Shown one piece after another: positions 1-9,519 of a stretch of DNA of 64,000 bases. A program made the translations under genes and the position numbers. The notes under the pieces are model-generated. The model made no database searches. It was not told the DNA's origin and worked only from the letters and a program-made list of their open reading frames with translations. Every line of letters begins with the position of its first letter. Position 1 is the first letter of the stretch. Source of the stretch: Nostoc desertorum CM1-VF14 (GTDB lineage: Bacteria; Cyanobacteriota; Cyanobacteriia; Cyanobacteriales; Nostocaceae); NCBI GenBank assembly GCA_019359245.1, contig JAHHHR010000006.1:62001-126000 (forward strand). The letters run 5' to 3'.

Positions 1-328
1 CTTCACCAAAAAACCGACGGAAAAAGGGGTCTTCCATAAATGGATCAACGCGACGAGTAATTGTGCGCTCAGTATCAATCCGAACAACTGCTGAACCAAC
101 ACGATTTACCGCTGTTGTGACAAAGCTACTGCTACCGATCGCAGCAGTGGCTGGTGATTGCCGTTGGGCAATCAGTTGCGAAGTATCTCCAGCAGTTACT
201 GTGGGTGCGGGTTCGGCTTGGGAGGGCAAAACCTGCAATGTGCTAACAGTTAGCAAAACTCCTAGCGCGATCGCTAAAACATGACTACTGAGTTGACGTA
301 TAGACCGGGATGATTTCGGAAATCGCAT
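1..328 (-). CDS. Deg/HtrA-type serine protease, N-terminal part (runs off the window)
   Basis: The reverse strand opens with ATG at 328-326 and stays open to the window edge, giving about 109 residues. It starts with a basic, serine-rich segment followed by a hydrophobic stretch ([18 protein letters not shown]) ending near PSQAEP, which looks like a signal peptide for export to the periplasm or lumen. After a low-complexity linker comes [16 protein letters not shown], the usual beginning of the HtrA trypsin-like domain, and then an [12 protein letters not shown] segment typical of cyanobacterial HhoA/HhoB/HtrA proteins. The catalytic His-Asp-Ser and PDZ domain lie outside the window, so the exact paralogue cannot be told. 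Family function is periplasmic protein quality control. Confidence 0.8.
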   Translation of the reverse strand, partial: MRFPKSSRSIRQLSSHVLAIALGVLLTVSTLQVLPSQAEPAPTVTAGDTSQLIAQRQSPATAAIGSSSFVTTAVNRVGSAVVRIDTERTITRRVDPFMEDPFFRRFFGE

Positions 329-894
329 AATCACAACCTAATTTATAAGCTTAATTGTTGCTTAGTCGTGATCAAAGAGGCAGGGAGCAGGGAAGAGAGA
401 TTTTGAAATTCCTTAGCAATTAAGGGTTTCATCGCAACTAAATTTATCTATGGGGTCTTTTCCCCTACCCCCTGCTCCCTTTCCTCTTGATGTGACAAAT
501 CTATTTACACTTATTTTTACTTGAGGTTTCGTCTGCTCTTCTCAATACTGAGGTTAAGGCATTTTGCGAACTATCTGTAATCAACTTAATTGAAAATTTA
601 ACCCAAAAGCTATTATGGACATTTACCCTTGACAAGTTCGGTTTTTACCCATTAATAAAACTTTTGGATTTCTAAATAATACTAGTACCTTAAGGCGGAA
701 GTCAAAAATAAAAAGTCAAAAGTCAAAAGGTTTATGGAATAAGCTCTTTAGGACTTTTCAAGGGTCTGCTGATTTCGCCGTGCTGTACTAGACCTTTCGA
801 GGTAGTGACAGACATCAAAGGGAGATAAGGGATAGTAGACACCCATACTCACTTTTAATTTAAAACCTTGTCAGATGTGACTTTAGACGATGAA
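329..894. other. Intergenic region with a MITE-like element
   Basis: This gap lies between the divergently read left edge and the 3' end of the carboxypeptidase gene. I see no credible reading frame. It contains G-rich and pyrimidine-rich simple sequence around 380-490 and the inverted-repeat element at 681-791, described separately. Confidence 0.6.
681..791. mobile_element. MITE-like short element, copy 1
   Basis: A 111-bp segment begins ACTAGTAC and ends GTACTAG, so its termini are inverted repeats. A related 99-bp copy lies at 58516-58614. The two share the ends, an AAGTCAAAAAT block, a GAATAAGCT block and a CTTTTCAA block in the same order. It has no coding capacity. Size and termini fit a miniature inverted-repeat transposable element; the family is not identified. 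Confidence 0.55.
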
Positions 895-2217
895 CTAACT
901 TTTGAATAAAATTTCATTTCGACTGGCTGCGCCTAGCTGGGGTAAAGAGTTGATGGCTGAGTGGGGAGTGAGATTAACAGGAACAGTCAAAGGTAGTTGT
1001 AATTGTTTTACAACATTTTGCAGTAGTTGGTCTTGTCCAGTCCGCAAACCCCAGACATTTGTCCCACGGTTGATAATAGCAAACCAAACCAAACCGCGAT
1101 CGCGTGTGGGCATCACTCCAGCTAAAGCGCTCACATCCCGGAGAGTACCAGTTTTGATTACGGTTGCGGCCGGAATGTGTCTGGAGTGTAGTGTTCCCCG
1201 CTGATCAAATCCAGACATGGGGAACAAGTCAGCCAGATTCAATTGATGGGCAGCTGCTTCTTTTTGAATAGCCATCAACATCGCACAAGCAGCTCTGGGA
1301 GAAATACGATTTTCCGGTCCCAATCCAGAACCATTGATTAACTGAATTTCTACTTGTGGCACCCTAGCAAGGTTAGCAGCACTTGACTGCACTACAGTGG
1401 CTCCTCCCACTGAGTCTGCCAGCATCTCTGCCATATCGTTGTTACTGTAAACATTCATTTCTTTGATTAGTTGCTTCAAGGGCAACGAGCGATGACGCAT
1501 TAACAAAGTTTGTTGAGGGCTTGGTTGCGCTTCAACTTTTACAGCACCCGCAATCACAACTTCAGGCTTGGGCGTTCCCTTGGGCATGATTGAGTGTATA
1601 TAAATAGCGGGACGACCCCAAGTAGCACGATTTAGTGTTTGCTTGAGCATCAGACCCGCCAGCATCGGCTGACGTTGGAAATTCATGGCGAAACTGCCAT
1701 TAATGATCAAATTTCCCTTTACCTGCTTGATGCCCATTTTATTTAGAGTATTACCAAGAGCGATCGCTTCTTCCCAAACAAACAAAGGATCACCACCGCC
1801 AGTAATCACCAAATCGCCCTGCACAACCCCATTTACCACTAGCCCAGTAGCACTAACTAAGGTATCAAATTGGAAGTCTGGTCCCCAAGTCTTCAAAGCA
1901 ACTAGTGAAGTGGCAATTTTGGTTAAAGAGGCAGCCGGCAGCGGAGTTGTACCTTGATGATTTGCCATCAGCATCGGCCCCGACTGCATCCAAATTCCCT
2001 GACTCTCAGCCAGATTTTGTGCTATCAGTTTCGATGTTACTAGTTGTTTGAGATATTGCTGCACCGTAGTCGCCCCAGCTGGATTGGGATCAGGGGCAAG
2101 AACCAAGCCAGGACTACTTTGCCAAGTCAAAGCATCTAAGGCATCTAGAGGTTTGATTTGTACCCCGGCCATCTCTAGCCAGAGCGACACTAAACCTGAA
2201 CCCAATAATTCCAGCAT
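895..2217 (-). CDS. dacB: D-alanyl-D-alanine carboxypeptidase/endopeptidase (PBP4, peptidase S13)
   Basis: A 440-residue member of the S13 family, which trims or cleaves peptidoglycan cross-links in the periplasm. All three penicillin-binding motifs are visible: SLTK with the nucleophile Ser97, SNN in NVYSNNDMAEML, and KTG in VIKTGTLRDVSALAG. The protein is slightly shorter than E. coli PBP4, and the N-terminus has only a weak hydrophobic stretch (residues 4-20), so export is assumed rather than clearly seen. The ATG at 2217 is preceded by GAGG at a good distance, which supports this start. It stands alone, convergent with nothing nearby. Confidence 0.9.
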   Translation of the reverse strand: MLELLGSGLVSLWLEMAGVQIKPLDALDALTWQSSPGLVLAPDPNPAGATTVQQYLKQLVTSKLIAQNLAESQGIWMQSGPMLMANHQGTTPLPAASLTKIATSLVALKTWGPDFQFDTLVSATGLVVNGVVQGDLVITGGGDPLFVWEEAIALGNTLNKMGIKQVKGNLIINGSFAMNFQRQPMLAGLMLKQTLNRATWGRPAIYIHSIMPKGTPKPEVVIAGAVKVEAQPSPQQTLLMRHRSLPLKQLIKEMNVYSNNDMAEMLADSVGGATVVQSSAANLARVPQVEIQLINGSGLGPENRISPRAACAMLMAIQKEAAAHQLNLADLFPMSGFDQRGTLHSRHIPAATVIKTGTLRDVSALAGVMPTRDRGLVWFAIINRGTNVWGLRTGQDQLLQNVVKQLQLPLTVPVNLTPHSAINSLPQLGAASRNEILFKS

Positions 2218-2702
2218 TTTTTATTCCTCTGTTAGGATTTGAGTTTACTGTGCTAATATACAAGCTTTTTTACAAGAATCAGTATTGAGTCATAATAACT
2301 GCTGCTCTTCTCATCTGTAAGTAGGGCGAATAATATTGTTTTCGCGGCTCTTTTGACAATGCCAAAGTACCCATTGCTCATGAAGATAGCCAGATAAAAA
2401 TAAAAAATCTCTAGCTGAGGCAATGATATAAATTAGTTATCAGAAAACTTTATAGTCAGGTATGAAGCGATCGCATCTCATCAAAATAGTTTGTAATTCG
2501 TAATTCGTAATTTAATTAATTAAGGATTCATACCCCGGCTAATTATAGAGCAGCAATTTTAGAATTTAGTACGGGACTCAAACCCAAAAATTACGTTAGC
2601 GTACGCGTTCGCTCTTAGCGTCTCGTTGGCGCAGCCTCTCGTAGAGAAGAGAAGAAGTCCGCGAACGTAATTACGAATTACGAATTACGAATTAGTTAAT
2701 AC
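2218..2702. repeat. Intergenic region with inverted TAATTCGTAATTCG arrays around a GC-rich palindromic repeat
   Basis: No gene is seen. Around 2490-2520 a GTAATTCGTAATT array occurs, and its reverse complement (ATTACGAATTACGAATTACG) sits at about 2667-2693. Between them, at about 2588-2668, lies one copy of the GC-rich interspersed repeat found many times in this window (GCGTCTC / GCGAACG type palindromes). The arrangement looks like a composite repeat rather than a regulatory region. Confidence 0.5.
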
Positions 2703-3773
2703 CTACTTCCTTTCTGGATGCGCTGCATCCTCTGGTGAAGGCGTACCCATCTGGTTAATTGTGGCAATCATTTGATACAAGCGCCCCAAGTCGCGTTGAT
2801 TAAAGTACAAAATGAGCCGAGGTAATCCAACAGTTTCATCTTGTGCTTCTTGAGGTAATGCCTGACTTTTTTCAATCCGTCCTTGAATAATAATGTCGCT
2901 GAAATTAGCATTGAGTTGCTCTACCTGAGCATTTGATATATCTGTCTTTAGACGGATGACTAACTGATTGTTTACGTATCGACACGAGTGATAAACCTGG
3001 TAAAAGCGGGTGATAGCGTCGCAAGCTACATCTAGGTTATCTGTCACCGTGTAAAGGCTGGGGTCATCAGGACTTACAAGACCATTTTGTACAAGTTGCT
3101 TATCAATATATTCGCTCCAAGACCGCCAGTATTCACCACCAGGGTGATCAATTAAAACTAAAGGTACTGGGCCAAATTTACCAGTCTGGCTTAATGTCAT
3201 ACATTCAAAAGCTTCATCTTGAGTGCCAAAACCTCCAGGAAACAAGGCTACAGCATCACTTTCTTTGAGGAGAAACAGCTTGCGGGTAAAGAAATATTTG
3301 AAGTGAACTAGCTTGGAATCACCTTCTATAAAAGGGTTTGCTTCCTGCTCAAAGGGTAACTGAATGTTTAATCCAAAGGAGTTCTCTCGCCCAGCTCCTT
3401 CGTGACCCGCCTGCATGATTCCACCACCACCGCCTGTCATCACCATAAATCCTAATTGAGAAACAGCGCGAGCAAACTCAAGGGCCATTTGGTAATCTGG
3501 TGTATCTGGCGCTAGACGAGCAGAACCGAAGATGGTGACTTTGCGAACGTGTCGGTAATCATAAAAAAGCTCGAAACCGCGCTCCATATCTGCTAATGCA
3601 GCTGATAATATTTTCCAATCGAGACGCTCAATTTCGGTATCAGCTAGGCGAACAATAGTCGCAAGTGCTTGCTGAATAAATTGCCGATTTTTTAATGTCG
3701 GTAAATGAGCGATCAATTTAGCGATATCCGCCTGTAAAGACTCTAATGTGTCAAACGACGCAGATGAGGTCAT
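2703..3773 (-). CDS. LOG family protein (TIGR00730-like Rossmann fold)
   Basis: A 356-residue cytosolic protein with the LOG (Lonely Guy) signature PGGFGTQDEAFE near residue 180, preceded by VMTGGGGGIMQAGHEGA, the nucleotide-binding loop. Members of this family hydrolyse nucleoside 5'-monophosphates to a free base and ribose 5-phosphate; many were once annotated as lysine decarboxylases. Here the core is flanked by about 75 extra N-terminal residues and a 90-residue C-terminal extension, so it belongs to the larger type of LOG protein and its substrate is uncertain. The ATG at 3773 gives MTSSASFD. It is monocistronic. Confidence 0.8.
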   Translation of the reverse strand: MTSSASFDTLESLQADIAKLIAHLPTLKNRQFIQQALATIVRLADTEIERLDWKILSAALADMERGFELFYDYRHVRKVTIFGSARLAPDTPDYQMALEFARAVSQLGFMVMTGGGGGIMQAGHEGAGRENSFGLNIQLPFEQEANPFIEGDSKLVHFKYFFTRKLFLLKESDAVALFPGGFGTQDEAFECMTLSQTGKFGPVPLVLIDHPGGEYWRSWSEYIDKQLVQNGLVSPDDPSLYTVTDNLDVACDAITRFYQVYHSCRYVNNQLVIRLKTDISNAQVEQLNANFSDIIIQGRIEKSQALPQEAQDETVGLPRLILYFNQRDLGRLYQMIATINQMGTPSPEDAAHPERK

Positions 3774-3927
3774 GAGAACTGCTGCAACAATGGCATTATA
3801 TTTTACGTGAACGACTTACACTCTAGCAAGCGGGATCTAGGCATCTAATGTAGAGTTAACATACTCAGAGCGGGCTTCGAGGTAGCATTCATCACTGCTC
3901 AAGCTCAGATCCCCATCTTTTGAGATT

Positions 3928-3990
3928 GGAACTCGGAAGTTGGTGTTCGGAACTCGAAAGTTGGTGTTCAGAACTCGGAAGTTCGTGTTC
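3928..3990. repeat. Three tandem copies of a 21-bp repeat
   Basis: Units at 3928-3948, 3949-3969 and 3970-3990 read GGAACTCGGAAGTTGGTGTTC with one to three changes. Just downstream (about 4010-4045) a C-rich run repeats CCCCTTGTCC. The array lies between the LOG gene and the 3' end of the pentapeptide gene. It matches the short tandem repeats common in Nostocales. Confidence 0.85.
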
Positions 3991-4052
3991 AAAGCTTGGG
4001 TTTTACCTTCCCCCTTGTCCCCTTGTCCCCTTGTCCCTCTTGCCCCCTCATC

Positions 4053-5945
4053 TCAATTCAGCCCCAATTCTTCCTTCAACGCCTCCGGCACATTAACTGC
4101 TGTCTCTAACCCCCGCACTCCTTCCCATTGCTGCTTTTTACCCCAGGTCATTTTTTCCATATTGGCATCGCTGAGGTCGGCACCACCGAGAATGGCGTAG
4201 CTGAGGTTACTATGACTGAGATCTGCACCGTTGAGCATAGCACCACTGAGGTTACTGCCACTGAGGTTAGCACTGTTAAGGTTGGCATAGCTGAAGTCTG
4301 TGCCGAAAAGGATCGCGTCAGTGAGGTCGGCACCACTGAGGTCGGCTTCGCTGAGAATCACCCCACTCAGGTCGGCTTCGTTGAGAATCACCCCACTCAG
4401 GTCTACACCGCTAAGGTCTGCACCTAAGAACATTGCACCGTTGAGTCTGGCGTTGTTAAGCTTGGCACCGTTAAGTTTGGCATAGCTGAGGTCAGCGGCC
4501 ATGAGAATGGCATCACTAAGGTTGGTACTAAAAAGAATTGTGTCACTGAGGTTAGTACCGTTGAGGATGGCGTGACTTAAATCAGCACCACTGAGGTCAG
4601 CGCGACAGAGATCAGCATGGTTAAGGTTGGCACTACAGAGGTTGGCTTCACTTAGATTCGCACCGAAAAGGATGGCGTTACTTAGGTCGGCATGGCTAAA
4701 GTTAGTGCCACTGAGGTCAGCGCGGTTGAGGTCGGCACGCCTAAGGTCGGCGCGGCTGAGGTTGGTGCTGCTAAGGTCAGCACGATTGAGGTCGGCGCGG
4801 CTAAGGTTGGCACAGCTAAGGTTAGCACCGCTGAGGTTGGTGCTGCTGAGATCGGCACTACTGAGGTTAGCACCACAGAGGTTGGCACTGCTGAGGTTGG
4901 CGTCGCCGAGGTTGGCACCGCTAAGGTTGGCACCACTGAAGTTTACGCCAGTCAAGTTGGCATCGCCGAGATAAGCAAGGCTTAGGTCAGCCCCCCTAAA
5001 GTCTGCACCGATGAGGTTGGCATCGCCCAGGTAAGCACCTCTAAAGTTTCCGCCTTTGAGGAATTGCCCAACTATATTACTAAAATTACCAATTTCCAGG
5101 GCATCGCTATAGTTGATGATCCGCAGCAGTTGGGATGTGAAAAAATTGTCTGTATCTGGTTGAGTAGATGGAAAAAAAGTGATTTTTTGTTTGAGTTCAT
5201 CTCGCTCTTGGGCGTAGCGGTGTAACTCTAACAGTAAAATCAATACGTTCAGCCCTGTATATATGTCTACCTGCCTCAGCCCGATCGCAATATTTTGTGC
5301 CGCTAGCTTTAACATTGTTTTCTGAGGTAGGTTATCATCTGGTGTCTCATCGATAAATTCTCCCTGACACCAACAACGATAAAACTCTTCTAGCCGCCAA
5401 AAAAGCAGTTCTGGGCGAATTTTTTGACTAGTCATAACCAATTCCATTAATTGGTTGACTATTTCTTGTTTCAGCGCCCCATTGCCTAGTAAATCATAAA
5501 TCTCTTCATGCATCTGGCGATGTTTACGGTGGGCTACGCCTACGCACGCTCTAAAGGAGGACTCAGAAGGGAGTGTGCTTGATGTCTGATCACCTATCTC
5601 AGAAATCAAACCACTCTTTGGCATTGCCCATTTTTCTAAGCTTTCTTGCAGCCTTTGAAACCATAAATCTTTTTGTAAATGATCTTGAGCAAAATTAACG
5701 TTTTTATATGGTTCTTTAATACTTTTTCTTAGAGGTAAAACTGCTTCGGTTTTCACAGATGTGGTCTTTGGCATCTTTTCTAACCTTATATCCTTTACAT
5801 AATTTCTCAGCAGTTGCCAGACTTGAGATAAATATGTTGACATTTCTGTGTCCGTTGTTACATTTGAATAACTGTATTGATAATCCTGAATTAAAAATTT
5901 TTCTATGCTAGTTTGCTTGTCATTGGCAAAAATTAATAGTATCAA
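4053..5945 (-). CDS. Pentapeptide-repeat protein with a conserved helical N-terminal region
   Basis: A 630-residue protein. Residues about 295-600 are almost unbroken A(D/N)LSx pentapeptides, which fold as a right-handed quadrilateral beta helix. The N-terminal half (about 130-290, with LLFWRLEEFYRCWCQGEF and QVDIYTGLNVLILLLELHRY) resembles the linker that follows the NACHT ATPase in some cyanobacterial NACHT-pentapeptide proteins; no P-loop is present here. That parallel is from memory. The frame opens with TTG at 5945, so the true start may lie at a later ATG. A piece of the interspersed repeat (GGGCTACGCCTACGC, about 5532) is coded in frame around residue 135. Function unknown. Confidence 0.75.
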   Translation of the reverse strand: MILLIFANDKQTSIEKFLIQDYQYSYSNVTTDTEMSTYLSQVWQLLRNYVKDIRLEKMPKTTSVKTEAVLPLRKSIKEPYKNVNFAQDHLQKDLWFQRLQESLEKWAMPKSGLISEIGDQTSSTLPSESSFRACVGVAHRKHRQMHEEIYDLLGNGALKQEIVNQLMELVMTSQKIRPELLFWRLEEFYRCWCQGEFIDETPDDNLPQKTMLKLAAQNIAIGLRQVDIYTGLNVLILLLELHRYAQERDELKQKITFFPSTQPDTDNFFTSQLLRIINYSDALEIGNFSNIVGQFLKGGNFRGAYLGDANLIGADFRGADLSLAYLGDANLTGVNFSGANLSGANLGDANLSSANLCGANLSSADLSSTNLSGANLSCANLSRADLNRADLSSTNLSRADLRRADLNRADLSGTNFSHADLSNAILFGANLSEANLCSANLNHADLCRADLSGADLSHAILNGTNLSDTILFSTNLSDAILMAADLSYAKLNGAKLNNARLNGAMFLGADLSGVDLSGVILNEADLSGVILSEADLSGADLTDAILFGTDFSYANLNSANLSGSNLSGAMLNGADLSHSNLSYAILGGADLSDANMEKMTWGKKQQWEGVRGLETAVNVPEALKEELGLN

Positions 5946-6376
5946 TAAATACTACACGAAAAATCTCATGCGTTGGCGATATTTCCGATGGTCTACACCG
6001 ACGATGTTAATGGACGGTGAATTCTCCCTAACCCGTAGTAAGCTCAAGCTTCTTCTCCTAATGCAAATAAGGTGTCATCAGAAAAACTCTTTCAAAAATC
6101 ATGTAATTTTCCGCCTTTGGCTAATTTGTTATACTTGTTTCCCAAGATATTTATTAGTCTGATGTAAAAATAATACTTACTGTTTGTGAAAGTCGCAATT
6201 GTTAGGAAAAATCTTACTTTACAAAAGCGTGAATATTGCTGAAAAATAGCAACTAAAATTGAAGTCTAAAGCTTGCTGCTTGATATAACAGCAGCCGAGA
6301 TAATCGGCAAAAAGCGGCTACATAACTTTGCAAAAGTTAAAAATTAATTACGGGATAGCTATCGGAGATATATAAA
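5946..6376. other. Intergenic region between divergent genes
   Basis: About 430 bp separate the pentapeptide and metalloprotease genes, which diverge, so promoters for both should be here. I see no clear -10/-35 pair, RNA gene or reading frame. Confidence 0.5.
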
Positions 6377-9300
6377 ATGAAGAACAGATTAACTTTTTAT
6401 ATGATTTTGTTACATGGTTTATTTTTAGGAATAGCAACGGCTAACGCCAAGTCACCATCTGTTAACATTGATACAGAGTTGTCAGCCAACCAGAAAGCTG
6501 TACGGGTTGTAGAAGCTGTAGTTACAGCCAAAAGTGGAGAGAAACCCAATAGTCAGTTAACCACAGAAACTTTTTCAGCTAAAACCTCAGTATTATCGCC
6601 AAAGAATATCAATACTCCTGAAAAACAGAGGTTAGCACCAGGGCAAGTTTGGGTGGTTAATCAAAATAAACATCCACAGCCTCAACCATTTATCTGGGTA
6701 GTACAAGACTTGAAAAAAGCAGGGCAACAACCATTTTTGCAAGTTGCAAAACCCGCAGAAAAGCCTAAACCTAGTGAAAAACCAACAGCAAAGGATGATT
6801 TAGAGCCATTTGACGAAGTAATTAAAGACACCCAAAAGTCAGGGGGGTTGTTCACCCTTTATCGCAATAAAGAAAAGAATAAAATTTATTTAGAAGTTAA
6901 ACCAGAGCAACTTAACAAAAATTACTTAGCTACGGCAACTCTGGAATCGGGTATTGGCGAACGAGGTATTTACAGTGGTATGCCTCTGCAAGATTTTTTG
7001 TTTTATTTCCAGCGCGTGGATGATAAATTAAACTTCGTGATCCGTAATGTTAATTTTCGCACTCGTGAGGGAGATCCTCAAGTGCGATCGCTAGCCCGGT
7101 CTTTTAGTGATTCTGTTCTCTACAGCATTTCCCTTAAAAGCATTCATCCAGAACGCAAAACTCTTCTCATCGACTTGGGTGATTTGCTACTGACAGATTT
7201 AGGTGGATTATCTGCAAGTTTAGGAGTCCCAGCAACCACAGACCAGTCATATTTTGGTACTGCTAAAGCTTTTCCTCAAAACTTAGAAATTGAGTCAGTT
7301 TTAAATTTCTCTAGTACCAGTGGTGGTGACAGTGAAGTGGCAAGCTTTGCGTCGCTAGCTGATAACCGTGGCTATACCTTGCGCGTCCACTATAGTCTCT
7401 CCCAACTACCCGATAAAAATTATCGCCCGCGCATTGCTGACGAACGCATCGGCTATTTCATCACCGCCTACCAAGATTTATCTAAAGACGATCGCGGCGA
7501 TTCTTTTGTCCGCTACATCAATCGCTGGGATTTGGAAAAACAAGACCCGAAAGCAGCAATTTCTCCACCCAAAAAACCGATTGTCTTTTGGATTGATAAC
7601 GCTGTGCCCTTAGAGTACCGCGATCCTATCAAAGATGGCGTTTTAATGTGGAACAAAGCCTTTCTTAAAGCGGGATTCAAGGATGCAATTGAAGTTCGCC
7701 AAATGCCAGATGATGCCACATGGGACCCAGCAGATATTCGTTATAACACGATTCGCTGGATCAACACAGTAGATGGTTATTTTGCAATGGGGCCATCTCG
7801 CGTTAATCCATTGACTGGGGAAATTTTGGATGCAGATATTCTCGTAGATGCTAGCTTCGTGCGGGTACTCAAGAGTGAATATCGCCAAATTATTCAACCT
7901 AGCCAAACAGAAAATCGCACTACTTTATCAACCTTGATGCAAAATCGTCTACTTTGCGCCAATGGTTTAGATGCAAAAAATAACGGTGTCCCCCAGCAGA
8001 TGAAAGGACAACAAGGGTTGTTGAGTCGTTTATCGAAAATGGCAGGCGAGTACGATTTATGCTATGGCATGGAAGCTGCTAACCAGTTTGCCGTTGGTTC
8101 TCTGGCAATGTCACTGCTGCCAGATACGATGGCTACTCCAGACCAGATAAAACAATATATCAATCAATATTTACGTTTAATCATCGCTCACGAAGTTGGA
8201 CATACTCTTGGTTTGCGCCATAATTTCCGTGGTAGTACACTGCTATCACCACAGGAGATGAATAATACGGAAATTACCAAAACCAAAGGTCTGACAACTT
8301 CGGTGATGGATTATATTCCTCCAAATATTGCTCCTCAAGGGACAAAACAGGGAGATTATTTTCCCAAAATGGTGGGGCCTTATGATGAGTGGGCGATTAA
8401 GTACGGCTACCTATCAATTCAGACATCAACTCCCATAGCAGAAAAGCCAATTTTAGAGGAAATTGCTGGACAATCCTATAAGCCAGAGTTGAGTTATTCC
8501 ACAGATGAAGATGTGTATGACCTTGACCCCACAGCCGATGCTTGGGATAACAGCGGCAATGTACTGCTTTATTCTCAGTGGCAGTTGAATAATTCGCGGG
8601 TGATGTGGGAACGTCTTGATAAGCGCTACCCATTGGCTGGTGATAGTTACAGCGATGTGAGTGAACGTTTTAGCACAGTATTGGGTAACTATTTTCAGCA
8701 AATATATTACACCACAAAATATATTGGGGGACAGTCTTTTTCTCGCATTCATCCTAGCGAGATACCTTCGGGGAACACTTCCGAAGTCGGACAACGCCGA
8801 TTACCATTTGAATCGGTACCAGTTGAAGAACAACGGCAAGCTTTAGGAACGTTGCACAAATATCTGTTTGCAGAAGACGCCCTCAGCTTTTCACCAGAAT
8901 TGCTGAATAAATTAGCACCTTCCCGTTGGCGACATTGGGGTAGTACACCGCAAGTTGGTCGTTTGGATTTTCCAATTCATGACTTAGTGCTATTCATGCA
9001 GGGTTCTGTGTTGCGGGATTTACTCTCAGGCGATCGCCTCTCTCGTCTCAAGGATATTGAACTGAAAACGAAGCTCGAAAATGCACTGACTCTACCAGAA
9101 CTATTTGAAACTTTGCAGTCAGGTATCTGGACAGAAGTAATCCAACCAAAAGGCAAACCAATGAAGATTGCCAGTTTACGGCGAGGCTTACAGCGACAAT
9201 ACCTGGACATTTTGACTGGTATGGTGTTGCGAAAAGAATATGTGCCAGAAGATGCTCGTACTTTAGCTTGGTATAAACTTAGACAGCTAAATGATAAGCT

Positions 9301-9400
9301 CAAGGAGGTTAATTCAGATGATGAATATACCAAAGCGCACTTACTAGAAACGCGCGATCGCATCGAGAAAGTATTAAATGCGCCGTTGCAAGCAAATTAA
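6377..9400 (+). CDS. Secreted zinc-dependent metalloprotease (DUF5117/DUF5118 type)
   Basis: A 1007-residue protein beginning with a signal peptide (hydrophobic MILLHGLFLGIATANA). The zinc site is HEVGHTLGLRHNF with His605 first, the extended HExxHxxGxxH form of metzincin-like proteases, followed by a downstream SVMDY, the expected Met-turn. Upstream, YRNKEKNKIYLEVKPEQL matches the start of the DUF5117 region. Residues about 40-160 are a proline- and lysine-rich linker. ATG 6377 gives the signal peptide directly. Physiological substrate unknown; export to the periplasm or outside is inferred. It is followed by a short gap before the xisH remnant. Confidence 0.85.
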   Translation: MKNRLTFYMILLHGLFLGIATANAKSPSVNIDTELSANQKAVRVVEAVVTAKSGEKPNSQLTTETFSAKTSVLSPKNINTPEKQRLAPGQVWVVNQNKHPQPQPFIWVVQDLKKAGQQPFLQVAKPAEKPKPSEKPTAKDDLEPFDEVIKDTQKSGGLFTLYRNKEKNKIYLEVKPEQLNKNYLATATLESGIGERGIYSGMPLQDFLFYFQRVDDKLNFVIRNVNFRTREGDPQVRSLARSFSDSVLYSISLKSIHPERKTLLIDLGDLLLTDLGGLSASLGVPATTDQSYFGTAKAFPQNLEIESVLNFSSTSGGDSEVASFASLADNRGYTLRVHYSLSQLPDKNYRPRIADERIGYFITAYQDLSKDDRGDSFVRYINRWDLEKQDPKAAISPPKKPIVFWIDNAVPLEYRDPIKDGVLMWNKAFLKAGFKDAIEVRQMPDDATWDPADIRYNTIRWINTVDGYFAMGPSRVNPLTGEILDADILVDASFVRVLKSEYRQIIQPSQTENRTTLSTLMQNRLLCANGLDAKNNGVPQQMKGQQGLLSRLSKMAGEYDLCYGMEAANQFAVGSLAMSLLPDTMATPDQIKQYINQYLRLIIAHEVGHTLGLRHNFRGSTLLSPQEMNNTEITKTKGLTTSVMDYIPPNIAPQGTKQGDYFPKMVGPYDEWAIKYGYLSIQTSTPIAEKPILEEIAGQSYKPELSYSTDEDVYDLDPTADAWDNSGNVLLYSQWQLNNSRVMWERLDKRYPLAGDSYSDVSERFSTVLGNYFQQIYYTTKYIGGQSFSRIHPSEIPSGNTSEVGQRRLPFESVPVEEQRQALGTLHKYLFAEDALSFSPELLNKLAPSRWRHWGSTPQVGRLDFPIHDLVLFMQGSVLRDLLSGDRLSRLKDIELKTKLENALTLPELFETLQSGIWTEVIQPKGKPMKIASLRRGLQRQYLDILTGMVLRKEYVPEDARTLAWYKLRQLNDKLKEVNSDDEYTKAHLLETRDRIEKVLNAPLQAN

Positions 9401-9519
9401 AAAAGTTAGGAGTGAGGAGTTAGGAATTAATAGTAAGATTCTTGACTCCTCTTGTTCTTTCAGAATTTTGGCAAGGCAAAATATATTTATAATGCCTACA
9501 CAGGCTGAAAAAACAGTTT

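Noticed and set aside
63..284. Open frame on the plus strand at the left edge
   Set aside because: It is the antisense of a well-supported Deg protease N-terminus with a signal peptide.
4128..4985. Several open frames on the plus and minus strands across the pentapeptide gene, and again at 40594-41394
   Set aside because: They follow the repeating A(D/N)LSx codons in other frames and give artificial repeats (LRSAPLRSA, STEVGTAEV) with no family match.
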